In this document: piece by piece, positions 25,510 through 35,529 of the stretch
How positions within the stretch are numbered: position 1 is the stretch's first letter
Layout of the letters: the number at the start of each line of letters is the position of its first letter
Source of the DNA: Pedobacter metabolipauper
GTDB taxonomy: Bacteria; Bacteroidota; Bacteroidia; Sphingobacteriales; Sphingobacteriaceae
Direction of reading: 5' to 3'
Assembly (NCBI RefSeq): GCF_004362715.1
Contig: NZ_SNYC01000004.1
Span: forward strand, 744,001 to 808,000
DNA: 64,000 nt
Notes under the pieces: generated by a model
What the model was told of the DNA's origin: nothing
Database searches by the model: none
What the model saw: only the letters and a program-made list of their open reading frames with translations
Made by a program: the position numbers and the translations under genes

Positions 25510-26646
25510 ATGAAAGTTGCCTTAATTACCGGAGTTACAGGACAAGATGGAGCCTACCTGGCTGAATTTTTATTGAAAAAAGGATATTTTGTACATGGAC
25601 TTAAAAGACGCTCCTCTCTGTTTAATACAGAACGTATAGATCATTTATATCAGGATCAGCACGAACAAGGCGTAAATTTTAAATTGCATTTTGGTGACTT
25701 AACAGATTCTACAAACTTAATCCGAATCATTCAGGAAACACAACCGGATGAAATCTATAACCTGGCTGCAATGAGCCATGTACATGTGAGCTTTGAAATG
25801 CCTGAATATACTGCAAATGCAGATGGAATCGGAACACTCCGATTGCTTGAAGCGATCCGTATTCTTGGACTGGAAAAGAAAACCCGGATCTACCAGGCAT
25901 CAACTTCAGAACTTTATGGACTGGTACAGGCAGTTCCTCAAAGTGAAACCACTCCATTTTACCCCCGCTCACCATATGCCGTAGCTAAAATGTACGGATA
26001 TTGGATCACCGTAAATTATAGGGAAGCCTATCAGATGTATGCCTGCAACGGAATCCTGTTTAATCACGAAAGTCCATTAAGAGGAGAAACATTTGTGACC
26101 CGTAAAATTACAAGGGCAGCTACAAAAATTGCCCTTGGCTTGCAAAATTGTCTGTACCTGGGTAATTTGTCTGCACAACGCGACTGGGGGCATGCCAAAG
26201 ATTATATCGAAGCGATGTGGTTAATCCTGCAGCAGGATAAAGCGGAAGATTATGTAATTGCAACCGGAATTACAACAACGGTGAGGGATTTCGTGAAAAT
26301 GACGTTCGCAGAATTAGGTATAGAAGTGGAATTTAGTGGAAAAGATGAAAATGAACGCGGCGTAATTATCGATATAGATCAGCAGCTGGTTGCAGAACTT
26401 GGGTTAAATGAAGCATACTTAAAGCCCGGAACTGTCGTTGTACAGGTTGATGAGAAATATTTCCGCCCTACAGAAGTAGACCTTTTGCTGGGAGATCCAA
26501 CCAAAGCCAATACGCAGCTGGGATGGACACCTAAATATGACCTGCCGATGCTGGTTAAAGAGATGGTTCTTTCAGATCTTAACCTAATGAAAAAAGATGA
26601 ATACTTGAAAAAAGGTGGATTTAAAACATTGAACTATTTTGAATAA
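25510..26646 (+). CDS. gmd: GDP-mannose 4,6-dehydratase
   Basis: This 378-aa extended SDR enzyme converts GDP-D-mannose to GDP-4-keto-6-deoxy-D-mannose, the precursor of GDP-L-fucose, GDP-D-rhamnose and related sugars. The NADP-binding TGVTGQDG motif is at residues 7-14, followed by [20 protein letters not shown]. The catalytic segment STSELYG and YAVAK ([12 protein letters not shown]) are intact, as is the C-terminal [13 protein letters not shown] choose the ATG at 25510; the longest frame extends 126 bp upstream with no Gmd-like sequence. No GDP-fucose synthase or GDP-rhamnose reductase gene is in the window, so the second step must be encoded elsewhere. Confidence 0.95.
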   Translation: MKVALITGVTGQDGAYLAEFLLKKGYFVHGLKRRSSLFNTERIDHLYQDQHEQGVNFKLHFGDLTDSTNLIRIIQETQPDEIYNLAAMSHVHVSFEMPEYTANADGIGTLRLLEAIRILGLEKKTRIYQASTSELYGLVQAVPQSETTPFYPRSPYAVAKMYGYWITVNYREAYQMYACNGILFNHESPLRGETFVTRKITRAATKIALGLQNCLYLGNLSAQRDWGHAKDYIEAMWLILQQDKAEDYVIATGITTTVRDFVKMTFAELGIEVEFSGKDENERGVIIDIDQQLVAELGLNEAYLKPGTVVVQVDEKYFRPTEVDLLLGDPTKANTQLGWTPKYDLPMLVKEMVLSDLNLMKKDEYLKKGGFKTLNYFE

Positions 26647-26677
26647 TACCAAATAATAGAAATACCTTTTCTTTCCT

Positions 26678-29242
26678 ATGAATTATAAAAGAATAATTGC
26701 TGTTTGTTCATTCCTGATCAGTATGATTATCTGTGGCACTGCATACGCACAGAATACCAATTATGCAGATGCAAAAGTAGATGATCTGACAGATGCCCAG
26801 ATCAGGCAAATGATGGATCGTGCAGAGTCTATTGGTTATAGTGATGCGCAGTTAGAGCAGTTGGCCGCAGCTCAGGGTATGAAAGCAGCGGAAGTATTGA
26901 AATTGAGACAACGGGTAGAAAAGATCCGTAAGCAGGATGGTACCTCAAAGGACAACAGTAAAACCGGGAGTGCCAGCCAAAATACCCGTACAACAGCCGT
27001 AGAGCAGGACCGAAGCAGGGGATATACCGGAAGGGACCAGCAGCAGGATACAACCAGGAGAACAAATAATCAAAACCTGGATCCGGATAAAAAAGCACTC
27101 GAGGAAGAAAAGAAGAAAGAAATTGAAAGAATCTTTGAAGGGATCAAACCAAAAATATTTGGAGAAGATCTCTTCAAAAAAGAAAATATGACCTTCGAAC
27201 CCAATTTTCGGATGGCAACTCCAAAAAGCTATGTGATAGGTCCGGATGATGAATTGCTGATTGATCTGACCGGAGATAATGAAGGAGAATACAAGGCTAA
27301 AGTTAGTCCGGACGGAAACATCAGGGTAGAATATGTAGGTCTGATCGCCGTAAGTGGTTTAACCATAGAAAATGCGACAGCAAAGATCAAAAATATCATG
27401 TCGCGTACCTATCCCGGACTAAAAAACGGCAGGAATGATCTATCAGTAACCCTTGGTAATATCAGGAGCATTAAGATCATCGTTGTTGGAGAGGTTGTAA
27501 AACCAGGAACCTATACCGTACCATCCTTATACACCGTATTCAATGTGATGGATGAATCCGGTGGCCCCAATAAAAATGGATCATACCGTAAGATCCAGGT
27601 TATCCGTAATAACAAAATAGTCTCTACATTAGATATCTACGATTTTCTGTTAAATGGCATTCAGAAAAATAATATTGGTCTGCGCGATCAGGATGTGATC
27701 AATGTTCCCGTATACGAATCCAGGGTAGAAATGAGCGGTGAAGTCAAAAGACCTGCATTGTTTGAAGTCCTGAGCACAGAAAATTTTTCAGACCTCGTCA
27801 GGTTTGCCGGAGGATTTACCAACAGCGCGTATTCAGCGCAGGTAAAGGTGTTGCAGAATACCGGGAAAGAGCGTAAGATCACCGATGTATTCGCTGCAGA
27901 TTATTCAAAATTTACACCGGCAAACGGTGATAAATATGTGATAGAGCCAATCCTTGACCGTTTTGAGAATCGCGTTGAAATCACCGGTGCCGTATTTCGT
28001 CCCGGTCAGTATGAACTCGATAAAGGGCTTACCTTAAAACAGCTAATTACAAAAGCAGAGGGGCTTACCGAAGATGCATTCTTGAATAGAGCATACATTT
28101 CCAGGTTAAATGCAGATAACAGTCCGGCCATGCTTTCATTTGATGTAGCGAAGATTATTGCCGGAACAGAACCGGATATCATCCTGCAGCGGGAAGATAA
28201 AATTACAATATCGTCGATCTTTGACCTGAGAGATGAATATAAAGTAACCATTCAGGGCGAGGTTCGGTATCCTGGTACATTTGAGTACGCAGATAATATG
28301 AACCTGGAAGCTTTAATCCAAATCGCAGGGGGGTTCAAAGAAGGGGCAACCCCAAGCCGGATAGAAATATCCAGAAGGATTAAGAACAGCGATGCCACTT
28401 CGGCATCTGCATTAACGGCAGAAGTATTCACGGTTAAAGTAGACCAGGAACTGCGGATCCTGCAATCCGGATTTGTATTAAAGCCATTTGATATCGTTTC
28501 CATTCGCAGCTCAGAGACCTACCAGGTACAAAGACAAATAAAAGTAGAAGGAGAAGTACTTTACCCCGGAACTTACACCATCACAAAAAAAGATGAAAGG
28601 ATCTCTGATATCATTGTAAGGGCAGGTGGGTTAAGCCCTTTAGCCTATGCAGACGGGGCTTCCCTGAAACGAACAGGTGGCAGGGCTGCAAAAGTTGCTG
28701 ATAGTTTAGAGAAAGCCCAGGAAGAGCGTGAAAAATTAGTGAACCTGCGCCGTTTAAAACAGTCTGGAGCGAAAGATACCACAAGCATAGAACAAGATAT
28801 TCAAATATTACGAAGTGACCTCGTCGGAATAGATTTGGTGCGGATCCTAAAAAAGCCGCTGTCAAGACAGGATTTGATCGTAGAGGATGGTGATGTTATC
28901 CGCGTACCTAAAGAATTACAGACCGTTAGGGTTACAGGAGAGGTGTTAAAACCAAATAGTATTGTATACCTCAAAGGGAAAAGTTTTAGGAACTATATTG
29001 ACGGGGCAGGGGGCTTTAGTTATAATGCGTATAAAAAAGGAGCCAATATTGTGTATTCAAATGGATCCGTTGCCGCAGCAAAGAAATTCCTGTTCTTTAA
29101 CAACTATCCCCAGGTAAAACCAGGAGCAGAGATATTTGTACCTAAACGTGCAGAACGCGAAGGAATGACCACCCAGGCAATAGTGGGTATAACTACCGGT
29201 ATTGCATCACTCGCTGCTATCGTATTGTCGTTATTTAGATAA
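26678..29242 (+). CDS. Multi-SLBB polysaccharide export protein, Wza-like
   Basis: This 854-aa protein has a signal peptide (MNYKRIIAVCSFLISMIICGTAYAQ) without a clear lipobox. A charged, Q/K/R-rich region (85-155) precedes the poly-export domain (YVIGPDDELLIDLTG near 188, then VSPDGNIRVEYVGLI). Several SLBB repeats follow (for example VVGEVVKPGTYTVPS, MSGEVKRPALFEV, ITGAVFRPGQYEL, IQGEVRYPGTFEY, VEGEVLYPGTYTI, VTGEVLKPNSIVY), and a C-terminal membrane helix (ITTGIASLAAIVLSLF) closes the protein. It is more than twice the length of E. coli Wza, as is common for Bacteroidota. It probably forms the periplasm-spanning export channel for the first polysaccharide, together with the Wzz-like protein that starts 8 bp later. 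Confidence 0.92.
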   Translation: MNYKRIIAVCSFLISMIICGTAYAQNTNYADAKVDDLTDAQIRQMMDRAESIGYSDAQLEQLAAAQGMKAAEVLKLRQRVEKIRKQDGTSKDNSKTGSASQNTRTTAVEQDRSRGYTGRDQQQDTTRRTNNQNLDPDKKALEEEKKKEIERIFEGIKPKIFGEDLFKKENMTFEPNFRMATPKSYVIGPDDELLIDLTGDNEGEYKAKVSPDGNIRVEYVGLIAVSGLTIENATAKIKNIMSRTYPGLKNGRNDLSVTLGNIRSIKIIVVGEVVKPGTYTVPSLYTVFNVMDESGGPNKNGSYRKIQVIRNNKIVSTLDIYDFLLNGIQKNNIGLRDQDVINVPVYESRVEMSGEVKRPALFEVLSTENFSDLVRFAGGFTNSAYSAQVKVLQNTGKERKITDVFAADYSKFTPANGDKYVIEPILDRFENRVEITGAVFRPGQYELDKGLTLKQLITKAEGLTEDAFLNRAYISRLNADNSPAMLSFDVAKIIAGTEPDIILQREDKITISSIFDLRDEYKVTIQGEVRYPGTFEYADNMNLEALIQIAGGFKEGATPSRIEISRRIKNSDATSASALTAEVFTVKVDQELRILQSGFVLKPFDIVSIRSSETYQVQRQIKVEGEVLYPGTYTITKKDERISDIIVRAGGLSPLAYADGASLKRTGGRAAKVADSLEKAQEEREKLVNLRRLKQSGAKDTTSIEQDIQILRSDLVGIDLVRILKKPLSRQDLIVEDGDVIRVPKELQTVRVTGEVLKPNSIVYLKGKSFRNYIDGAGGFSYNAYKKGANIVYSNGSVAAAKKFLFFNNYPQVKPGAEIFVPKRAEREGMTTQAIVGITTGIASLAAIVLSLFR

Positions 29243-29249
29243 AATAAAT

Positions 29250-30308
29250 ATGCCAGCTACAGAAAAGGTTTCTCTAAAGGAGATGGTCCATTACATCCGC
29301 GATTGGAAAAATGACCTGAAGAAAAGTGGGTTGATCATTGCTGTGGTTATCATTTTTGGTGCGGCAATAGGCATCACCTATGCATGGACTAAAAAGCCTG
29401 AATATATCGCCTCAACATCCTTTGTGCTGGAAGAAGGGGAGTCTTCCGGAGGAGGGTTGGGTCAATATGCAGGCCTGGCATCGATGGTTGGCGTTGATCT
29501 TGGCGGAGGTGCTGGTGGTATATTTCAGGGAGATAACATCATGGAACTCTATCGCTCCAGAACAATGATCCTGAAAACCCTGCTAAGTCCCGTAAATTTT
29601 AATGGGAAAAATCAACTGATCATAGACCGTTATATTGAAATGCAGGGCTGGCGTAAAAACTGGGAAGACAAACCAGAAATGAAAAGTCTTACTTTTGATT
29701 CAGCCGGCAGTAAAACATTAAGCCGGATTCAGGACAGCATCATTACTGCAATCTCTGCAAATATTAACAAGAACAACCTGACAGTAAGTAAGCTGGATAA
29801 AAAGTTAAATATCATCAGTGTACAGGTATCCTCAACAGATGAACAGTTTGCAAAAGCATTTAATAATGAAATTGTAAAAAATGTAAATGACTTTTATACC
29901 TTAACCAAAACAAAGAAATCTAAAGACAATATAAAAATCTTTCAACGCCAGACAGACTCGGTAAGAGCCGTAATGAACGGCGCAATATTCTCCAGCGCAT
30001 CAACCATGGATGCTACACCAAACCTAAACCCTACCCGGCAAATTTTACGTGTTTCAGCACAAAAAGCGCAATACAACGCAGAAGCAAATAAAGAGATCCT
30101 TGGTGAATTGCTGAAAAATCTCGAACTCGCAAAGATCAGCATGCAGAAAGAAACCCCTTTAATTCAGGTTATTGATGAGCCTGTTTTTCCGCTTGAGAAA
30201 AAAGCAGTAGGCAAAAAAACAGGCGGAATCATTGGGGGAGTATTAGCCGGCCTGCTGATCATCGGATTCCTGAGTATAAAATACGTATACAAACAGCTTA
30301 TGCAGTAA
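29250..30308 (+). CDS. Wzz-like chain-length/co-polymerase protein
   Basis: This 352-aa inner-membrane protein has two membrane helices, near residues 28-48 (LIIAVVIIFGAAIGITYAW) and 325-345 (GGIIGGVLAGLLIIGFLSI), with a large periplasmic part between. A proline-rich segment (IDEPVFPLEKKAVG) precedes helix 2. This is the Wzz/PCP-2-type layout without a C-terminal tyrosine kinase. The start at 29250 is chosen over the longer frame beginning at 29202 inside the SLBB gene. It follows the export gene and precedes the flippase, so it probably governs chain length of the first polysaccharide. Confidence 0.9.
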   Translation: MPATEKVSLKEMVHYIRDWKNDLKKSGLIIAVVIIFGAAIGITYAWTKKPEYIASTSFVLEEGESSGGGLGQYAGLASMVGVDLGGGAGGIFQGDNIMELYRSRTMILKTLLSPVNFNGKNQLIIDRYIEMQGWRKNWEDKPEMKSLTFDSAGSKTLSRIQDSIITAISANINKNNLTVSKLDKKLNIISVQVSSTDEQFAKAFNNEIVKNVNDFYTLTKTKKSKDNIKIFQRQTDSVRAVMNGAIFSSASTMDATPNLNPTRQILRVSAQKAQYNAEANKEILGELLKNLELAKISMQKETPLIQVIDEPVFPLEKKAVGKKTGGIIGGVLAGLLIIGFLSIKYVYKQLMQ

Positions 30309-30309
30309 T

Positions 30310-31821
30310 ATGCAGTCCAGGGCATTCATACTGTTTTTGCTGCGGATACTAAAAATGGGGATTACGATCTTTACGTTATCCCTGTCGGCAAAATATTTCG
30401 GGGTATCTCTTGAAAAGGACGTATGGGTACTTGCCCTAAATTGCATAATTATTTTGGATCTGGCCATTTGGGGGCCATTTAATGAAACCTTTAGAGCTAA
30501 ATTTATCTTCTTTAAAGAAGAGTTTGGCGAAGATGAAGCACTTAGGCGTACCAATTCACTGCTCATATTTACCAATATCATTACCATCATCCTGGTCGCA
30601 TTCATCCTGTGGAAACCCGAAACCATTGCTGCGGTCATCGCACCAGGTTATGAAGGTCAAAAGCTTACTTTGCTGTTGTTTATGATTCGTGTTGTTGCAC
30701 CCAGCTTTTTATTCAATCAGCTTACCCAGATATTTATCAGTATTCTAAATGCCTATAATTCGATCTATATTCCCGAAATCGCCGGTTTCATATCAAGCAT
30801 CATTAGTCTGCTGCTCATCATTTTTCTGGCTCCTCAAATCGGGATTATAGCGCTGGCCTATTCTTATTATTCAGGCTTGATCCTGCTGCTGCTCTTGCTC
30901 ATCCTCCAGGTGTATGTTAAAAAGATCGCTTTAGTTAAAAATTTACATCACATTAAGCTATCCGATACCAAACCGTTCCTGCTTTTTGCCTTGCCTTTTT
31001 TCTTTCCTTATTTTGTAGGTCAGATTGCAGGGATTATTGAGAAATCAATCGCCAGTACACTCGGAACGGGAATTATCTCCGCAATAGATTATTCCCGTAA
31101 GTTTTCTGATATACTATTGGGGGTATTGTCCAGCGTCTTTACAACCATGCTGCTGCCGGTTCTCAGTTTGAAATTTGTCCAAAAAGATCAGGAAGGCTTT
31201 GTATTTGAGTTTCGTCAGATCTACCAGCTTGCCTTTTTAATCGTTACTGCCATTGCTGCAATATTTACAGCATGTCCAGGGGCTTTTATAGCAATATTAT
31301 ACCAGCAAGGTACGATCTCAGAAGCGGCATTGCTGCAAATCAGTAACCTGACCATGTTTTATAGCTGGTCTGCCGTTTCCATCTTTCTATATTTGATCAT
31401 TGGTATGAGCCTGATCTCTGCCCAAAAGGGAAAATACTACGCCTTTTACGGAGTTACAGCACAACTCATCATGATTGGGGTTAATCTGGCCCTTTACAGG
31501 TTTGCTGGTGTCTATATTTTTCCGCTTTCTTTATTCCTTGCCCATGCCCTTTCGGCCTGGCTCATGTTCCGTAAACTACCCTATGGCAAACGGCTGCTAA
31601 GCAGGACCACCTTAAAGTACCTGCTGATCTTAATTGCTGTAGTCGCAAACATGTACCTGTTAAATATAAATGTGATATCATTCAGTTCACCATACGTTAC
31701 GCTGATTTTTAATGGCTTTCTATTCACTGTGATATTGGTAAGTATGCTCTTTACCTTTAAATTGGATGAACGGGAAATCCTCGTTAAATTGTACAATAAG
31801 TTCCTCGTTCCACAGAAATGA
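30310..31821 (+). CDS. MurJ/Wzx-like lipid-linked sugar flippase
   Basis: This 503-aa polytopic inner-membrane protein has about fourteen hydrophobic segments. The N-terminal part (KYFGVSLEKDVWVLALN, then ETFRAKFI) and the repeated helix pattern agree with the MviN/MurJ branch of the MOP superfamily, which flips undecaprenyl-linked precursors. It stands after the Wzz-like gene and overlaps the following glycosyltransferase by 4 bp (ATGA). In this context it most likely flips the first polysaccharide repeat unit (Wzx role) rather than lipid II. A second MurJ elsewhere would confirm this. Confidence 0.88.
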   Translation: MQSRAFILFLLRILKMGITIFTLSLSAKYFGVSLEKDVWVLALNCIIILDLAIWGPFNETFRAKFIFFKEEFGEDEALRRTNSLLIFTNIITIILVAFILWKPETIAAVIAPGYEGQKLTLLLFMIRVVAPSFLFNQLTQIFISILNAYNSIYIPEIAGFISSIISLLLIIFLAPQIGIIALAYSYYSGLILLLLLLILQVYVKKIALVKNLHHIKLSDTKPFLLFALPFFFPYFVGQIAGIIEKSIASTLGTGIISAIDYSRKFSDILLGVLSSVFTTMLLPVLSLKFVQKDQEGFVFEFRQIYQLAFLIVTAIAAIFTACPGAFIAILYQQGTISEAALLQISNLTMFYSWSAVSIFLYLIIGMSLISAQKGKYYAFYGVTAQLIMIGVNLALYRFAGVYIFPLSLFLAHALSAWLMFRKLPYGKRLLSRTTLKYLLILIAVVANMYLLNINVISFSSPYVTLIFNGFLFTVILVSMLFTFKLDEREILVKLYNKFLVPQK

Positions 31822-32924
31822 AAAGGTTCCTAACCGTATTTCCGTCCGCAGAAAATGTGCATTTGATTAAAGATGTAGGTATGGTCCCATATATACTGCA
31901 TCGGGAGTTTGGCTATGCATCAACGCTGGCATGTTATAAAAATGATCAGTATAGCTACCTTAACAAAGAGGTAAACGGTTTAAAAATAGTATATATCAAA
32001 AAGATCTTTAACAATCCATTTCTGGATGTACTGATCTTTCTGTTATGGAACGCCCGGAAATATGATGTTATGCAGGTATATCATTTAATGAGGGCCCAGC
32101 TAATCTGGTGTTACGTATTCCGGTTACTTCGCTTTGGCAAGGGTAAGACTCATTTGAAATTGGATACAGGAGATAGCATCTATCGGTTTAAAATGTCAGG
32201 CATCACCGGGAAGTTCGTGGCGTTCCTGCTTTCCCGCATCGATTTGATATCCGTAGAAACCATGGAATTTTTCGAGTATCTGAATGCCGGGAACATCCTG
32301 GGCAGGCCAGTTATATATATCCCAAATGGCTTTGATGATGGCGGAACCAGAGACTCTATCAGATCAGATCAAAAAGAGAATAAAATACTTACAGTAGGCC
32401 GGATTGGCAGCTATCAGAAGGCAACAGAGATCCTCTGTCAGGCCTTTAAGATTTTTGCAGAGAACAATGCCATTTGGGAATTGCAAGTGGTAGGGCCTAT
32501 AGAAGAAGAATTCAAGTCCTTTATAAATACCTATTTTGATGAGAATCCAGGATTAAAAGGCAGGGTAACATTTACAGGGGCAATACAGGACAGGAAACAA
32601 CTTGAAGACTATTATAAGACGGCAAAGATCTTTGCGCTCACATCCAGAAGTGAAGGTTTTCCACTGGTATTTTTAGAAGCGCTAAAGTTTGGCTGCTATA
32701 TCATCTCCAGTGATGTGCCCGCAGCCAGTGACATCATTGGCAGGAATAAATACGGCGCTATATTTCCAATTGATGACTATATTGCGCTATCAAAACAGTT
32801 GACAGATACGGTGCAGCATCAAAAATTTGAAGGGCTCGCAGAAGCCATACAAAATTATGGATATGAACGATTTTACTGGTCTGAAATATGCCGTAAATTA
32901 GATCAATTAATACAGGTAAAATGA
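31818..32924 (+). CDS. Glycosyltransferase, GT4 family
   Basis: This 368-aa GT-B retaining glycosyltransferase has a group-1 domain with ILTVGRIGSYQKATEIL near 190 and the EX7E motif in SRSEGFPLVFLEALKFG near 280. The N-terminal half is divergent, as usual for the acceptor-binding part. It starts at the ATGA overlap with the flippase and ends with ATGA overlap with the next GT. It probably adds one sugar to the repeat unit on the cytoplasmic face. The sugar is not predictable. Confidence 0.9.
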   Translation: MKRFLTVFPSAENVHLIKDVGMVPYILHREFGYASTLACYKNDQYSYLNKEVNGLKIVYIKKIFNNPFLDVLIFLLWNARKYDVMQVYHLMRAQLIWCYVFRLLRFGKGKTHLKLDTGDSIYRFKMSGITGKFVAFLLSRIDLISVETMEFFEYLNAGNILGRPVIYIPNGFDDGGTRDSIRSDQKENKILTVGRIGSYQKATEILCQAFKIFAENNAIWELQVVGPIEEEFKSFINTYFDENPGLKGRVTFTGAIQDRKQLEDYYKTAKIFALTSRSEGFPLVFLEALKFGCYIISSDVPAASDIIGRNKYGAIFPIDDYIALSKQLTDTVQHQKFEGLAEAIQNYGYERFYWSEICRKLDQLIQVK

Positions 32925-33820
32925 GCACCTCACCAGCAGTAACCATCATTATCGTCAATTACAATACCACTGCATTGACCTATGCCTGTATCCGTTCAGT
33001 TCAGGCCTTAACTAAGATCTCCCATGAACTTATCGTAGTAGACAATGCATCCCGGGATCGAACCATTGAACAAGTCGCTGTAGACTTTCCAGGATTAATC
33101 TTCATTGCACAGCAGGAGAATGTGGGTTTTGGAAAGGCCAACAATTCGGGAATAGAAATCGCCAGCGGTAAATACATCCTGTTGATCAACTCGGATACCT
33201 GGTTAATCAATGATGCAATAGATCAGTTCTACCAGTTCATGGAAGCGCCGGGTAATGAAAAGGTCGGATGTTGCGGCGCAGATCTGTTTACTCCAGAAGG
33301 TAACCCACAAGTAGCCTATGGCAACTTCCCATCCCTGGCAGAAGCAATTGCACTGCTTGGCTTTTATAAATTATTTCCCCGCTATTTTAATGAACACCTG
33401 AGTAGTGGGGTAACCAACAAGGATTCAAAAATCAAAACGGTCGATTACCTGTGCGGTGCAGATCTTTTCCTAAGAAAGTCTGTTCTCCATGAAATAGGGT
33501 CATTCAATCCGGGCTTCTTTTTGTATTTTGAAGAAACGGAATTGTCATACCGGATGAAAAAGGCAGGTTATTCATCCGTATTGTTGCCAGAAGCAAAGAT
33601 TGTACACCTGGAAGGAGGTTCTGATTCGAATCCGGACCCGTTTAATTACCGGAAGATTGCAATTTATGCAGCCAGCAGAAAACTGTATTTTAAATTATGT
33701 AATGGGTGGTTTAGCGCCAAACTTGTTCAGTATATTTACGCCTTGCAAGCAATTATATTTTTTATAGCAAAAGGAAAAAAAGGATATCTTAGAACGGCTA
33801 AAATATATATCCAGTCATAA
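32921..33820 (+). CDS. Glycosyltransferase, GT2 family, rhamnosyltransferase-like
   Basis: This 299-aa GT-A inverting enzyme begins VTIIIVNYNTTALTYACIRSV. It has the donor motif NSDTW near 89 and the C-terminal YFEETELSYRMKKAG, a pattern frequent in dTDP-rhamnosyl and similar GT2 enzymes (WbbL-like). One hydrophobic segment near residues 265-285 (YIYALQAIIFFIAKG) suggests weak membrane association. It overlaps the previous GT by 4 bp. The donor could equally be a 6-deoxy sugar made from the gmd product; that is inference. Confidence 0.88.
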   Translation: MSTSPAVTIIIVNYNTTALTYACIRSVQALTKISHELIVVDNASRDRTIEQVAVDFPGLIFIAQQENVGFGKANNSGIEIASGKYILLINSDTWLINDAIDQFYQFMEAPGNEKVGCCGADLFTPEGNPQVAYGNFPSLAEAIALLGFYKLFPRYFNEHLSSGVTNKDSKIKTVDYLCGADLFLRKSVLHEIGSFNPGFFLYFEETELSYRMKKAGYSSVLLPEAKIVHLEGGSDSNPDPFNYRKIAIYAASRKLYFKLCNGWFSAKLVQYIYALQAIIFFIAKGKKGYLRTAKIYIQS

Positions 33821-33821
33821 A

Positions 33822-34394
33822 ATGGCCATGAAAAAAATACTTAGAGACCTGGTATTTAGCGTATACATGCATTTGAAACAATTGCCGTTTCATTTTATGC
33901 CCAACAGCATCATTGCGCATATCCCATCTTATTGGATCAGGCACGGATATTATAAACTAATTCTTGGAATTAAAATAGGAAAAGGAAGCAGTATCCATAA
34001 GGGAGCTTTTTTCTATGATAAAAAACTAGTCATTGGAAAAAATACAACCGTCAATAGAAAATGCCATTTAGATAGCCGTGGCAAGATCAGCATTGGCGAC
34101 AACGTATCGATCTCTCCGGAGTGCGTGCTCATCACCGGCGATCACGAAGTAAACAGCCCGGATTTTAGATACCGGTCAGCCCCAATAGTAATCCATGATT
34201 ATGCCTGGCTGGGTACAAGGGCAATGATCCTGCCCAACGTAACGATCGGAACAGGTGCCGTGGTTTGTGCGGGAGCAATAGTCACCAAAGATGTAGAACC
34301 GTATTCCATCGTTGGCGGGGTTCCGGCAAAAAAAATCGGAGAACGCAGTAAGACATTAAACTATTCAGCCTCCTGGTTTTTCCCTTACGATTAA
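33822..34394 (+). CDS. Hexapeptide-repeat acyltransferase, WcaF/LpxA-like fold
   Basis: This 190-aa left-handed beta-helix protein contains consecutive hexapeptide units (IGKGSSIHKGAFF, VIGKNTTVNRKCHL, ISIGDNVSISPECVLI, ITGDHEV) and the C-terminal pattern VVCAGAIVTKDVEPYSIVGGVPAKKIGER found in O-acetyltransferases. The likely acceptor is a sugar of the first polysaccharide. An internal ATG at 33828 gives an alternative start two codons later. It sits between two glycosyltransferase genes with 1-bp gaps. Confidence 0.9.
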   Translation: MAMKKILRDLVFSVYMHLKQLPFHFMPNSIIAHIPSYWIRHGYYKLILGIKIGKGSSIHKGAFFYDKKLVIGKNTTVNRKCHLDSRGKISIGDNVSISPECVLITGDHEVNSPDFRYRSAPIVIHDYAWLGTRAMILPNVTIGTGAVVCAGAIVTKDVEPYSIVGGVPAKKIGERSKTLNYSASWFFPYD

Positions 34395-34395
34395 T

Positions 34396-35529
34396 ATGGA
34401 AAAGATATTGTATGTATGCACCGCACCAGGATTAGAATCTTACAGCATTGGGTTAATCTCAGCAGCCTTTAGCAGTAAAGTGATTGATCTGTATGTTTGC
34501 GTCTTCCTTAACGCATCAGATCAGCGTACAAAAGCACAGCTGATCTTAGATTACAGTATTCAAAGTGCAACAGCACATAAGATCCTGTTTCTACAGCTGC
34601 CTGCAAATAAGGTCAAAAGGATTTTATCTTCCGGCAGCTATCTAAATCAGGTAGCGGCATTTGCAACAAGAAATGGAATTAGAAAAATTCATTTTATCAG
34701 TCAGGATGTGATACTATGGGGGTATCTCCATAAATTTAAGAACTTCAGCTTATACTACACTGTTCATGACCTTCATCCGCATGAAGTGAAATTAAGCAAG
34801 CTGCAAAAGTTAAAGCACTGGTATTTCAGGATAAGAAAGGATCGAAATCTAATGAAGACCATTAGTCGCCTGGTCACCAATAGCACACACCAATGGGAAG
34901 CATTAAAAGAACGATATCCAAATAAAAAAGTTTACCTGCACGCAATGCCCGGACTTATTACCCCGGCAATCCGCGCCGGAACAAAAACGATAAAAGAACT
35001 GGATTCGGTCAGTCAATATATCTTATTCTTCGGGAAAATTGAATGGTATAAGGGATTGGATCTTTTATATCAGGCCTTTGTCAGCATTCCCGAATTGAAA
35101 AATATAAAACTGGTAATAGCCGGCAAGGGGGATATTTATTTTAACAGAGAACCACTCCATGAAGACCATATTATTTTTATCAATAGATATATCGCAGACC
35201 ATGAAATGAATGACCTGTTTGGTAAAGCTGCGGCGTTTGTAATGCCTTACCGGTCAGCCACACAATCCGCGGTAACTTCATTGGCGTACCATTACGGTCT
35301 GCCAGTAATAGCCTCAGGGATAAGTGCACTTAAAGAAACCGTTAAACCTGACAAAACCGGGTTCTTATTTCCAATGGGAGATGTAAAAGCAATGGCCTCA
35401 CAGATTTTAAAGATCTATACAGAACAGGAACTATATCAGAAAATCGCAACAACGGTTAAGGAAGGGCACTCTTTTTATGATCCGAAAATTCTGCAGCAGC
35501 AGTTAGAAGAAATTTATACAGATAAATGA
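34396..35529 (+). CDS. Glycosyltransferase, GT4 family
   Basis: This 377-aa GT-B enzyme has the donor-binding half recognisable in ILFFGKIEWYKGLDLLYQAF near 207, LVIAGKGD near 236, MPYRSATQSAVTSLAYHYGLPVIAS near 285 and GFLFPMGD near 315. The EX7E glutamates are replaced (first position Q in TQSAV), as happens in some GT4 subgroups, so activity should be checked. It overlaps the polymerase gene by 4 bp. It is probably part of repeat-unit assembly. Confidence 0.85.
   Translation: MEKILYVCTAPGLESYSIGLISAAFSSKVIDLYVCVFLNASDQRTKAQLILDYSIQSATAHKILFLQLPANKVKRILSSGSYLNQVAAFATRNGIRKIHFISQDVILWGYLHKFKNFSLYYTVHDLHPHEVKLSKLQKLKHWYFRIRKDRNLMKTISRLVTNSTHQWEALKERYPNKKVYLHAMPGLITPAIRAGTKTIKELDSVSQYILFFGKIEWYKGLDLLYQAFVSIPELKNIKLVIAGKGDIYFNREPLHEDHIIFINRYIADHEMNDLFGKAAAFVMPYRSATQSAVTSLAYHYGLPVIASGISALKETVKPDKTGFLFPMGDVKAMASQILKIYTEQELYQKIATTVKEGHSFYDPKILQQQLEEIYTDK

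Noticed and set aside
30310..31821. Taking the flippase as the essential lipid II flippase MurJ
   Set aside because: It is embedded in a polysaccharide operon with 1-bp and 4-bp junctions; a Wzx role is likelier, although the sequence branch is MurJ-like.
34396..35529. Calling this GT4 gene inactive because of the altered EX7E motif
   Set aside because: Some active GT4 subgroups lack the first glutamate and the rest of the donor site looks intact, so I noted the change only.
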